From contig NZ_CP024081.1 in NCBI RefSeq assembly GCF_003033885.1, positions 2,572,128-2,636,127 on the forward strand: a stretch of DNA of 64,000 bases, given 5' to 3'. A program made the translations under genes and the position numbers. Shown piece after piece: positions 17,189 through 23,879 of the stretch; position 1 is the first letter of the stretch, and every line of letters begins with the position of its first letter. This DNA is from Pseudomonas rhizophila (GTDB taxonomy: Bacteria; Pseudomonadota; Gammaproteobacteria; Pseudomonadales; Pseudomonadaceae). The notes beneath the pieces are model-generated. The model was given only the letters and a program-made list of their open reading frames with translations, did not search any database and was not told the origin of the DNA.

Positions 17189-17662
17189 TCAGGCCTTGTT
17201 CAGAGCCTGCGCCGCCGCCAACACCGCATCCACATGCCCCGGCACCTTCACGCCGCGCCATTCCTGGCGTAGCACGCCATCTTTGTCGATCAGGAACGTG
17301 CTGCGATCAACGCCCAGGTATTCCTTGCCGTAGAGCTTTTTCAGCTTGATCACGTCGAACAGCTGGCAGACGGCTTCGTCCTTGTCGCTGATCAGCTCGA
17401 ACGGAAACTCCTGCTTGCACTTGAAGTTCTCGTGGGACTTGAGGCTATCGCGCGATACGCCGAACACTTCGGTGTTGGCAGCCTGGAACTGGGCGTACTG
17501 GTCACGAAAACCCTGGCCTTCGGTGGTACACCCCGGGGTGCTGTCCTTGGGATAGAAGTAAATCACCACCTGCTTGCCTTTAAGGGCCGCGAGGCTGACG
17601 GTGTGCCCGCTGGTGGCGGGCGCCTGGAAATCGGTAACCGGTTGGTCGATGGCAACGGCCAT
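17189..17662 (-). CDS. bcp: Thioredoxin-dependent peroxiredoxin Bcp
   Basis: A 157-residue atypical peroxiredoxin that reduces hydrogen and organic peroxides. The peroxidatic cysteine is Cys45 in DSTPGCTTEGQGF. The resolving cysteine found five residues later in E. coli Bcp is replaced by Gln50, so this is either a 1-Cys enzyme or uses a distal cysteine such as that in NFKCKQEFP. Active-site Thr and the YFYPKD segment are intact. It follows gcvR by 10 bp on the same strand, an arrangement also seen with dapA-bamC divergent in other gammaproteobacteria. Confidence 0.93.
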   Translation of the reverse strand: MAVAIDQPVTDFQAPATSGHTVSLAALKGKQVVIYFYPKDSTPGCTTEGQGFRDQYAQFQAANTEVFGVSRDSLKSHENFKCKQEFPFELISDKDEAVCQLFDVIKLKKLYGKEYLGVDRSTFLIDKDGVLRQEWRGVKVPGHVDAVLAAAQALNKA

Positions 17663-17672
17663 GAACGCTTCC

Positions 17673-18233
17673 TTACATTGGGTTTTGGGGGCGCCACGGT
17701 TCGATCAGGGCATCGAGGTTCATCGCGTCGGCGAAATCCAGGAACTGATCGCGCAGCCAACTGATCTGGGTGCCGGCCGGCAGTGTCACGGTGAACGTGG
17801 CATTGAGCATGGTGCCGCCTGTCTGCGGGGCCTGGTAGGTGTCGCAGGTCAGGTTTTCCAGCTCGACATGGTGGTCCATGAAGAACTGGCACAGCTCGTT
17901 GATGATGTCCGGGCGATAGGCCGAACTCACATACGCCACGTAGGGCAGGGCCTGGGGGCGGTTCTCCAGGGCGGCGCTGCGCACCACGTTGACGGTGAAG
18001 GCGTGTTTCTTGGCCAGCACCGGCAGGCTCGCTTCCAGGCGGGCCAGGGCGTCCCAGCTGCCGGAAATCTCAAGCACGAGCGCACTGCATTCGCCATGAC
18101 GGGTCAGGCGTGAAGTTACGACGGCGCAGCGATTTTCATGGCTGGCGCGGCACAGGACGTTAGTCAGCTCCATGGGGTTGGCGCCAAGGGCACTGATAAC
18201 AAGGAATTGTTCGCGGACTGTGGGGGTGGACAT
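17673..18233 (-). CDS. gcvR: Glycine cleavage system regulator GcvR-like (two ACT domains)
   Basis: A 186-residue cytoplasmic protein composed of two ACT-type domains (about 5-80 and 90-175), as in GcvR, which binds and restrains GcvA in glycine control in E. coli. The N-terminus (MSTPTVREQFLVISALGANP) and CRASHENRCAVVTSRLTRHG correspond to the family. No DNA-binding domain is present, so it must act through a partner or ligand. It is divergent from dapA and 10 bp upstream of bcp. The regulatory target in this organism is inferred from family only. Confidence 0.87.
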   Translation of the reverse strand: MSTPTVREQFLVISALGANPMELTNVLCRASHENRCAVVTSRLTRHGECSALVLEISGSWDALARLEASLPVLAKKHAFTVNVVRSAALENRPQALPYVAYVSSAYRPDIINELCQFFMDHHVELENLTCDTYQAPQTGGTMLNATFTVTLPAGTQISWLRDQFLDFADAMNLDALIEPWRPQNPM

Positions 18234-18549
18234 GCAGCATTCCTAAAGCGATGAGCGGTCGGCACTTTTGCAGCTCGGCACGGCGACAGACCGGGATAAA
18301 CGAACGACTCAAGCCCTGTGCCTGGGGTTGCGCTGCATTCCGGGACGGCGGGAATGCGGCAGGACAAACGCAGGAATGGGGCTTGTGGCGACGAATAACG
18401 GAGGCTGGGAACCGGCGTATGAGCTTATCGGTACCGATCAAAGCCTGAAGGGTAGCGAAAACCATCGCCAAGGGGAATGGTAGTTCGCTTGTACAAGCAT
18501 CTTGGCGCCAGTACCATTACCGCTCTCTTTTTCCGGCAGGAGCGGTTTC
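18234..18549. promoter_or_regulatory. gcvR/dapA divergent intergenic region
   Basis: A 316-bp gap holding promoters for two divergent genes. A TTGTAC element, a 17-bp spacer and TACCAT shortly before dapA form a plausible but imperfect sigma-70 promoter, and GCATTCCGGGACGGCGGGAATGC forms a hairpin in the middle. I find no convincing gene here; the short frames on both strands lack family features. Confidence 0.35.
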
Positions 18550-19428
18550 ATGATTGCGGGCAGTATGGTGGCACTGGTCACACCCATGGATGCACAAGGG
18601 CGTCTTGACTGGGCCAGCCTCAGCAAACTCGTGGACTTCCACCTTGAAAACGGCACCCATGCCATTGTCGCCGTCGGTACCACTGGCGAATCGGCAACCC
18701 TCGATGTCAACGAGCACATCGAAGTCATCCGTGCCGTGGTCAAGCAGGTAGCCGGGAAGATTCCGGTGATCGCCGGTACCGGCGCCAATTCGACCCGCGA
18801 AGCCGTCGAGCTGACCCGCAACGCCAAGGAAGCCGGTGCCGACGCGTGCCTGCTGGTCGTGCCGTACTACAACAAGCCAACCCAGGAAGGCTTGTACCAG
18901 CACTTCAAGCACATTGCCGAAGCGGTCGACATCCCGCAGATCCTCTACAACGTTCCCGGCCGCACCTCCTGCGACATGCAGGCCGAGACCGTGATTCGCC
19001 TCTCCACCGTGCCGAACATCATCGGTATCAAGGAAGCCACCGGCGACCTGGACCGCGCCAAGGCCATCCTCGCTGGCGTGAGTGATGACTTCATCGTGCT
19101 GTCCGGCGATGATCCGACCGCGGTCGAGCTGATCCTGCTGGGTGGCAAGGGCAATATCTCCGTCACCGCCAACGTCGCTCCGCGCGAAATGGCCGACCTG
19201 TGCGAGGCTGCGCTCAAGGGCGACGCCGAGACCGCGCGGGCAATCAACGAAAAACTGATGCCGTTGCACAAGGATCTGTTCATCGAAGCCAACCCGATTC
19301 CGGTGAAGTGGGCTTTGGTTGAAATGGGCCTGATGCATCAAGGCATCCGCCTGCCGCTCACCTGGCTGAGCGAAGCCTGTCACGAACCGCTTCGGCAGGC
19401 CATGCGCCAGTCGGGCGTCCTGGTTTAA
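18550..19428 (+). CDS. dapA: 4-hydroxy-tetrahydrodipicolinate synthase DapA
   Basis: A 292-residue TIM-barrel lyase that condenses pyruvate with aspartate semialdehyde in lysine and meso-diaminopimelate synthesis. The start at 18550 ([17 protein letters not shown]) follows a CAGGAG site and gives the family length. The conserved GTTGES motif, the catalytic tyrosine in [11 protein letters not shown] and the Schiff-base lysine in [12 protein letters not shown] are all present. It is followed after 17 bp by bamC, the same order as in E. coli and other gammaproteobacteria. Confidence 0.97.
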   Translation: MIAGSMVALVTPMDAQGRLDWASLSKLVDFHLENGTHAIVAVGTTGESATLDVNEHIEVIRAVVKQVAGKIPVIAGTGANSTREAVELTRNAKEAGADACLLVVPYYNKPTQEGLYQHFKHIAEAVDIPQILYNVPGRTSCDMQAETVIRLSTVPNIIGIKEATGDLDRAKAILAGVSDDFIVLSGDDPTAVELILLGGKGNISVTANVAPREMADLCEAALKGDAETARAINEKLMPLHKDLFIEANPIPVKWALVEMGLMHQGIRLPLTWLSEACHEPLRQAMRQSGVLV

Positions 19429-19445
19429 TTGAGGAAGTACAACGC

Positions 19446-20561
19446 ATGAAGCGAATGGCCGGACTTTCCGCACTTGCCTTGATTATCTCCAGCACCAGTG
19501 GCTGCGGATGGGTCTGGGGCCCGGAAGGTTACTTCCGCGACCGTGGTAGCGATTACCTGGAAGCGCAACAGACTGCACCGATGCAACTGCCTCCCGATGT
19601 CAATGTCGCCAAACGTCTGGATCCGCTGTTGCCGATCCCGCGTAATGTGGCCGACGACAGCGTCAAGGGTGAATACATCGTCCCCCGTCCACAGCCGCTC
19701 TCGGCCATGGCCGATGCCAGCGACTACACCCTGCAGAAGAGTGGCGATTCAAGCTGGGTCATGGCCCAGCATCCACCGGCCGAAGTCTGGCCCGTGGCGA
19801 TCCAGTTCTTCCAGGACAACGGTTTCCGCCTGGACGAGCAGCGCCCGCAAACGGGCGAATTCACCACGACCTGGCAACGTGCCGATGAGCTGTCCGCCGC
19901 CATGGCCAAGCGCCTGAGCGCCGCCGGTGTCGGTGCCGACAGCGAAAGCCGCGTGCGGGTTCGCATCGAGCCGGGCGTGCAGCGCAACACCAGTGAAATC
20001 TACGTGGTCAGCGCTGAACGCCCTGCCGGTAGCACCGCTGATGTGGCCTTCACCAACCGTTCGGTCAACACCGGCCTGGACGCTGCGCTGGTGGACGACA
20101 TGCTCGCCAGCATGAGCCGTACCGCAGAACAGGGCGGTTCGGTTTCGATGCTTGCATCCCGGGACTTCGACGTCCCGAGCCGCGTCAGCCTGAGCGAAGA
20201 CGGCAGCGGCAACCCGGTGCTCAACGTCGGCTCCGACCTGGATCGCGCCTGGTCGAGCGTAGGTCGTGCGTTGGAACAAGGTGAGTGGCGGGTTGAAGAC
20301 ATCAACCGCAGCCTGGGCCTGTACTACATCAACCTCGCCGAAAAGGCCGAGAAGAAAGATGAGAAGCCTGGCTTCTTCAGCGGTCTGTTCGGCAGCGCGC
20401 CGGACAAGGAAGAAATTGAAGCCCGTGCCGAGCGTTATCAGGTTCGCCTGAGCAAGGTGGGTGACAACGTTCAGGTGACCGTCGAGAAAAACATCAACAC
20501 CGTGGCGCCGGCCGATGTGGCCCGCAAGGTATTGAGCGTGATTCAGGACAACCTGGGCTGA
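19446..20561 (+). CDS. bamC: Outer-membrane assembly lipoprotein BamC
   Basis: A 371-residue lipoprotein of the BAM complex, which inserts beta-barrel proteins into the outer membrane. The signal peptide ends in a lipobox with the acylated Cys20 (SSTSGC). An unstructured N-terminal stretch (about 21-75, including VNVAKRLDPLLPIPRNVADD) matches the region that binds BamD; two helix-grip domains follow. It is cotranscribed with dapA, and the MBL hydrolase starts 4 bases after its stop. Confidence 0.93.
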   Translation: MKRMAGLSALALIISSTSGCGWVWGPEGYFRDRGSDYLEAQQTAPMQLPPDVNVAKRLDPLLPIPRNVADDSVKGEYIVPRPQPLSAMADASDYTLQKSGDSSWVMAQHPPAEVWPVAIQFFQDNGFRLDEQRPQTGEFTTTWQRADELSAAMAKRLSAAGVGADSESRVRVRIEPGVQRNTSEIYVVSAERPAGSTADVAFTNRSVNTGLDAALVDDMLASMSRTAEQGGSVSMLASRDFDVPSRVSLSEDGSGNPVLNVGSDLDRAWSSVGRALEQGEWRVEDINRSLGLYYINLAEKAEKKDEKPGFFSGLFGSAPDKEEIEARAERYQVRLSKVGDNVQVTVEKNINTVAPADVARKVLSVIQDNLG

Positions 20562-20565
20562 TCCG

Positions 20566-21324
20566 ATGCGTTTTGCCGTTCTCGGCAGCGGTAGCCAAGG
20601 GAACGGCACGCTGATAGCCAGCGCCGGCACGTATGTGCTGGTCGATTGTGGTTTCTCTTTGCGAGAAACCGAGAAACGCCTGTTGCGCCTGGGGGTGCAC
20701 CCGGCGCAATTGAGCGCGATACTCGTAACCCACGAACATGCCGACCACGTGCATGGCGTGGGTTTGCTGTCTCGGCGCTACAATCTGCCGGTGTACCTGA
20801 GCCGTGGAACACTGGAGGGGCTGCGTAAGCCCATCGAACCTGCTGGCTTCGTCGCCGGTGGCGAGCAACTGCGCATTGGTGCTCTAGAAGTCAGTGTGGT
20901 CAGCGTGGCGCACGACGCCCGGGAGCCAACGCAGTATGTGTTCAGCGACGGTGAGCGGCGCTTTGGGTTGCTGACCGACCTGGGTTCGTATTGCGACAGG
21001 GTGATGGACAGCTACCGGGATCTCGATGCATTGATGATCGAGTCCAACCATTGCCGTGACATGCTGGCGCGCGGGTACTACCCGTACTTTCTCAAGCAGC
21101 GGGTAGGCGGGGAACACGGACATTTGAACAACCACCAGGCGGCGTTCCTGGTGGCCGAGTTGGGCTGGCAAGGCCTGCAACACCTGGTCCTGGCCCATCT
21201 GAGCAGCAAGAACAACCTGCCGCAGCTGGCCCGGCAATGTTTCGTCGACACCCTAGGGTGCGACCCGGACTGGCTGCAACTGGCCGATCAAGATTCAGGG
21301 CTCGACTGGCGACATATCGCCTAG
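20566..21324 (+). CDS. MBL-fold metallo-hydrolase (YycJ-like)
   Basis: A 252-residue metallo-beta-lactamase-fold protein with the metal motif HEHADHVHG near residue 49, as in the THEHADH-type of the family, followed by other metal-ligand regions (LTDLG and SNHCRDML). The N-terminus (MRFAVLGSGSQGNGTLIAS) resembles YycJ/WalJ-like hydrolases, for which a nuclease-type activity (5'-3' exonuclease) has been reported. It sits between bamC and purC in a tight run of genes; its own substrate is unknown. Confidence 0.88.
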   Translation: MRFAVLGSGSQGNGTLIASAGTYVLVDCGFSLRETEKRLLRLGVHPAQLSAILVTHEHADHVHGVGLLSRRYNLPVYLSRGTLEGLRKPIEPAGFVAGGEQLRIGALEVSVVSVAHDAREPTQYVFSDGERRFGLLTDLGSYCDRVMDSYRDLDALMIESNHCRDMLARGYYPYFLKQRVGGEHGHLNNHQAAFLVAELGWQGLQHLVLAHLSSKNNLPQLARQCFVDTLGCDPDWLQLADQDSGLDWRHIA

Positions 21325-21352
21325 CCCATCTACTTAGCAAGCGGAGCCCATC

Positions 21353-22066
21353 ATGGAAAAACGTGAAGAACTCTACCGCGGCAAAGCCAAATCGGTTTAC
21401 AAGACCGACGACGCAGACCGCTTGATCCTGCTGTTTCGCAACGACACCTCGGCGTTCGACGGCAAGCGCATCGAACAGCTGGACCGCAAGGGCATGGTGA
21501 ACAACAAGTTCAACGCCTTCATCATGCAGAAGCTCGAAGCTGCTGGTGTGCCGACTCAGTTCGACAAGTTGCTGGGCGACAACGAATGCCTGGTCAAGAA
21601 GCTGGACATGATCCCGGTCGAATGCGTCGTGCGTAACTACGCCGCCGGCAGTCTGGTCAAGCGTCTGGGTGTGGAAGAGGGCATGAAGCTCAACCCATAC
21701 ACCTTCGAGCTGTTCCTGAAGGACGACGCCAAGGGCGACCCGTTCATCAACGAATCCCACGTTGTGGCGTTCGGTTGGGGCACCGCCGAGCAACTGGCGC
21801 GCATGAAGGAGTTGTCCCTCAAGGTCAACGAGGTGCTGACCAAGCTGTTCGACGACGCCGGCCTGCTGCTGGTGGACTTCAAGCTTGAATTCGGCGTATT
21901 CAGCGATGGCTCCATCGTCCTGGGTGACGAATTCAGCCCGGACGGCTGCCGCCTCTGGGACAAGGACACCAAGAAAAAGATGGACAAGGACCGCTTCCGC
22001 CAGGGTCTGGGTGATGTCATCGAAGCCTACGAAGAAGTTGCCCAGCGTCTGGGCGTACCGCTGTAA
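21353..22066 (+). CDS. purC: SAICAR synthetase PurC
   Basis: A 237-residue phosphoribosylaminoimidazole-succinocarboxamide synthase, the ATP-dependent ligase joining aspartate to CAIR in purine synthesis. Start [20 protein letters not shown] contains the family motif GKAKxx[17 protein letters not shown] and the C-terminal [25 protein letters not shown] are hallmark stretches. A GGAG ribosome-binding site lies 8 bases upstream. It ends the dapA-bamC-MBL-purC run, in the order seen across pseudomonads. Confidence 0.97.
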   Translation: MEKREELYRGKAKSVYKTDDADRLILLFRNDTSAFDGKRIEQLDRKGMVNNKFNAFIMQKLEAAGVPTQFDKLLGDNECLVKKLDMIPVECVVRNYAAGSLVKRLGVEEGMKLNPYTFELFLKDDAKGDPFINESHVVAFGWGTAEQLARMKELSLKVNEVLTKLFDDAGLLLVDFKLEFGVFSDGSIVLGDEFSPDGCRLWDKDTKKKMDKDRFRQGLGDVIEAYEEVAQRLGVPL

Positions 22067-22110
22067 TCGACGCAAGCATCTGATAGCACGGAAAAAATTT
22101 CGCCCGGGGG

Positions 22111-22139
22111 TTCGCTTCCGGCGAATGTGCTGGTATGAT
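22111..22139 (+). promoter_or_regulatory. Sigma-70 promoter of tRNA-Ser
   Basis: TTCGCT, a 17-bp spacer and TATGAT, followed by a GC-rich discriminator (GCGCGCC) just before the tRNA. The GC discriminator is typical of stable-RNA promoters under stringent control. Confidence 0.7.
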
Positions 22140-22149
22140 GCGCGCCACT

Positions 22150-22239
22150 GGAGAGATGCCGGAGTGGCCGAACGGGACGGATTCGAAATCCGTTGTACTG
22201 GCGACAGTACCTAGGGTTCAAATCCCTATCTCTCCGCCA
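22150..22239 (+). tRNA. tRNA-Ser (anticodon CGA)
   Basis: A 90-nt class II tRNA with encoded CCA. The acceptor arms GGAGAGA and TCTCTCC pair, the anticodon loop is ATTCGAAA between GG/CC arms giving CGA (reads UCG), a long variable arm (TGTACTGGCGACAGTACC) marks a serine tRNA, and the T arm AGGGTTCAAATCCCT is canonical. It stands at the left border of the accessory stretch. Confidence 0.97.
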
Positions 22240-22254
22240 TTATTGAATACGACT

Positions 22255-22291
22255 AAGCCCCTGAAATGGTTGAACATTTCAGGGGCTTTTT
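22255..22291 (+). terminator. Rho-independent terminator after tRNA-Ser
   Basis: A 14-bp perfect stem, AAGCCCCTGAAATG paired with CATTTCAGGGGCTT, with a 6-nt loop and a T-run, 15 bases after the tRNA. Confidence 0.93.
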
Positions 22292-22412
22292 CGTTTCTGG
22301 GGGTAGGGCATTTTTAGGGCCAAAAGGCTCGCTATGATGTCGTCCGATGCTAAAGGTCCGAGGGCTGGTCAAATACTCATGGTGAGCCATTTTTGATTAG
22401 AGCTATGCGGCG

Positions 22413-22829
22413 TCACTCATCTAGGTCGGGAAAAATGATTTTTCCTACGATCCAAGGTTCCACAATGTCGCTATGAACCGTACGTAAAAACGATCCCCAT
22501 TCCTTCCGATTGTGAGCATCTGGTCCAATGATCGTCAGCATTAGGTACGCATCTTTGAAATCATCATAGGCATAGATAAGCCAGAAGTCGTTGTCAGGGT
22601 CTTCTGTTAGGGCTGTGCGGTAGTACTGGCGGCCGATTTGAGTCCAACGAGCTTGTGTTTCTGCAGTGCTCGCCAAATGGATGTGACACATATCGCTCAG
22701 ATCGAGCTGTTCATCTCTGCCAAAGATAGCCGGAAGCTCGCCGCACACCTTGTAGTTATAAAAGTGTGCGGCAATATTTTTCCAGTTCTGTGTTTGTTCA
22801 AAAAGTGCGGAAATTTTAACGGCTGGCAT
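22413..22829 (-). CDS. yafO: YafO-family type II toxin (putative ribosome-dependent mRNA interferase)
   Basis: A 138-residue protein resembling E. coli YafO, a ribosome-associated mRNA endonuclease toxin. The alignable landmarks are YNYKVCGELPAIFGRDEQLD near residues 24-43, HIHLAS shortly after (VAHIHLA in E. coli), and a C-terminal section with WLIYAYDD and IGPDAHN resembling the E. coli WLLIA and KPEPH segments. Length is close to the family (about 130). It is the second gene of a two-gene unit: a small frame ends 6 bases before its ATG. Lower GC than its neighbours and its place after a tRNA suggest transfer. Toxic activity is inferred. Confidence 0.72.
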   Translation of the reverse strand: MPAVKISALFEQTQNWKNIAAHFYNYKVCGELPAIFGRDEQLDLSDMCHIHLASTAETQARWTQIGRQYYRTALTEDPDNDFWLIYAYDDFKDAYLMLTIIGPDAHNRKEWGSFLRTVHSDIVEPWIVGKIIFPDLDE

Positions 22830-22835
22830 CCACGC

Positions 22836-22982
22836 CTACTTTGTAATAGGAAGCTTGCCAGTGATTACAAAATTATCGAACACTTTCTGACCATCACGTG
22901 CAGCTTGTCGAACGTCAAGAAATGTCAGCTCTTCGTGAGTGACTTTTCTGCGCGCTTTCTCGACTTTTTTTGTGGTAGCCAT
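22836..22982 (-). CDS. Small basic protein upstream of yafO, putative antitoxin
   Basis: A 48-residue frame (MATTKKVEKARRKVTHEELTF at the start, ending GKLPITK) beginning at 22982 behind a GGAGG ribosome-binding site. An alternative ATG at 23009 would give 57 residues, without a comparable site. Its stop is 6 bases before the YafO start, so the two are very likely one operon with the order antitoxin then toxin. The N-terminal 20 residues are rich in lysine and arginine. It does not resemble YafN, the usual ~97-residue Phd/YefM-type partner, and I do not recognise its family. A perfect palindrome precedes the longer start. The antitoxin role rests on position only. Confidence 0.6.
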   Translation of the reverse strand: MATTKKVEKARRKVTHEELTFLDVRQAARDGQKVFDNFVITGKLPITK

Positions 22983-23009
22983 CGGAGCCTCCGAGGTGTG
23001 TGTATTCAT

Positions 23010-23019
23010 GCTGATCAGC
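23010..23019. promoter_or_regulatory. Palindrome upstream of the toxin-antitoxin unit, candidate operator
   Basis: GCTGATCAGC is a perfect 10-bp palindrome immediately upstream of the first possible start codon of the putative antitoxin gene. A TTGCCC, 17-bp spacer, TAAGCT promoter-like pair on the minus strand overlaps its edge. Type II modules commonly autoregulate through such a site. Prediction by position only. Confidence 0.35.
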
Positions 23020-23091
23020 TTATGTGATTAATCGAGTCCGGGCAAACCGGAGGGTTTCAGTGTCATCGAACCATGCTCGTTTCGACGAAAT

Positions 23092-23112
23092 GGGCCCCGT
23101 CAGGGGCCCTTT
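23092..23112. terminator. Hairpin between the unknown 88-residue gene and the TA unit, terminator-like
   Basis: GGGCCCC-GTCA-GGGGCCC, a 7-bp all-GC stem, lies 4-24 bases after the stop of the minus-strand gene at 23116. The trailing T-run is only three bases on the plus strand and weak on the minus strand, so it may attenuate rather than fully stop transcription into the toxin-antitoxin unit. Confidence 0.5.
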
Positions 23113-23115
23113 GAA

Positions 23116-23382
23116 CTAGGCCGGCTCTGCATCCAATCGTCGGGCTATGACATCGAGCACGTCACAGCCATCTCTCAAGGGGATACAGCACAGCTGTGCA
23201 AAGTCCTGAAGGATTACCGAGTCGCTGGGAATGTCCCCGCGCATTGCGAGGTTCTCTAAAAGCTGGGTAACTGCGCGAATTCTATAGCCCGCCGTGTCAA
23301 GCAGTATGTGCAAAGGCGCGGAGGTATCGACGAAGAGGGGTTGATCGTCGGCATTACTGGTAAGAGCCATGTATCTATTCAT
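23116..23382 (-). CDS. Hypothetical 88-residue protein (DUF3077/DUF6124-like)
   Basis: A small acidic soluble protein (MNRYMALTSNADDQPLFVDTS at the start). Its middle (LHILLDTAGYRIRAVTQLLENLA) recalls the short helical DUF3077/DUF6124-type proteins that are abundant and species-restricted in Pseudomonas; the match is from memory and weak. Its ATG overlaps the stop of an upstream leader frame in an ATGA, and there is no ribosome-binding site of its own, so translation is probably coupled to that frame. The 5' region carries the structured RNA at 23417-23612. Function unknown. Confidence 0.65.
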   Translation of the reverse strand: MNRYMALTSNADDQPLFVDTSAPLHILLDTAGYRIRAVTQLLENLAMRGDIPSDSVILQDFAQLCCIPLRDGCDVLDVIARRLDAEPA

Positions 23383-23396
23383 TTTTTAAATTCCAT
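23379..23396 (-). other. Possible leader mini-ORF (MEFKK) coupled to the 88-residue gene
   Basis: ATG GAA TTT AAA AAA TGA, whose stop overlaps the next gene's start as ATGA. An AAGAAGG ribosome-binding site lies 11 bases upstream (plus coordinates 23408-23414), just after hairpin H2 of the structured RNA. The same frame is open further upstream, so a longer leader, for example from the ATG at 23525 (48 codons), is possible. Coupled translation from this leader is inference from the overlap and from the missing ribosome-binding site of the downstream gene. Confidence 0.45.
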
Positions 23397-23416
23397 TTGA
23401 TTGAGGACCTTCTTAA

Positions 23417-23612
23417 TCGTCGCCAAACGAATAAGGTGGTAGCTGTACGCGGGTTGGCGAACCGGACAAATAGAAAAACCGGCAGATCCGAAGATCTCCC
23501 ACGCACAGCTACCGAAAAGCAGCATATTGCGCACGGTAGCGTTCCGCAATCCGCGAGAGGTTCCTGCATATTTGTCATGGGTCGCCAAACCCAAGCCGCT
23601 CCTACGAACGAC
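23417..23612 (-). ncRNA. Structured leader RNA with kissing-loop hairpins, C4-antisense-RNA-like
   Basis: Read on the minus strand. H1 (23578-23593) is TGGGT-TTGGCG-ACCCA. H2 (23417-23430) is TCGT-TTGGCG-ACGA, next to the leader ribosome-binding site. H3 (23452-23463) is GGTT-CGCC-AACC, whose loop region TTCGCCAAC is complementary to both TTGGCG loops (seven bases, TTGGCGA/TCGCCAA). H3 sits inside a domain closed by the 9-bp stem GGTAGCTGT/ACAGCTACC (23505-23513 with 23438-23446), which also holds AGATC-TTCG-GATCT, a C(UUCG)G tetraloop hairpin (23484-23497). An upstream GCTACCG can compete for the closing stem. The layout matches phage P1/P7 C4 RNA, which silences a leader ORF coupled to a downstream gene. 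Family identity is not confirmed. Confidence 0.6.
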
Positions 23613-23618
23613 GCTTGG

Positions 23619-23648
23619 ACTATAGGGCCCTTCTGTAGAAATCATCAA
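23619..23648 (-). promoter_or_regulatory. Sigma-70 promoter for the structured RNA
   Basis: On the minus strand TTGATG, an 18-bp spacer and TATAGT precede hairpin H1 of the structured RNA by about 25 bases. The -10 is close to consensus and the -35 is fair. It would drive the RNA, the leader frame and the 88-residue gene as one transcript. Confidence 0.5.
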
Positions 23649-23820
23649 TCAGACGATGAGTCAGAAAATTCCCTGAATTATGTGGCCGGGAAATGTCAGA
23701 AAAGTCCCCGCAGCAATTGCGTCTCCCGACCTTTTTTCGATCCCGGCCAACCCCCTCCACGACCTGCATAACCACAGTGTCTTCCAGGCCGAAAGCTTTG
23801 TGTCAATCAGACTAATGGTC

Positions 23821-23847
23821 TATAGCTCAAGGCATGCCTGCCGATAA
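23821..23847 (+). promoter_or_regulatory. FliA (sigma-28) type promoter of the chemoreceptor gene
   Basis: TATA, a 15-bp spacer and a perfect GCCGATAA -10 element, about 33 bases before the start codon of the chemoreceptor. GCCGATAA with 15-bp spacing is the flagellar/chemotaxis sigma-28 consensus; the -35 (TATA for TAAA) is one base off. Confidence 0.6.
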
Positions 23848-23879
23848 GAAGGCTAACCCCCATAGAAGGAGTGCCCCCC

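Noticed and set aside
23397..23771. A 124-codon plus-strand frame over the structured RNA
   Set aside because: It has no ribosome-binding site or family features, and it runs antisense through a region whose hairpins explain the sequence.
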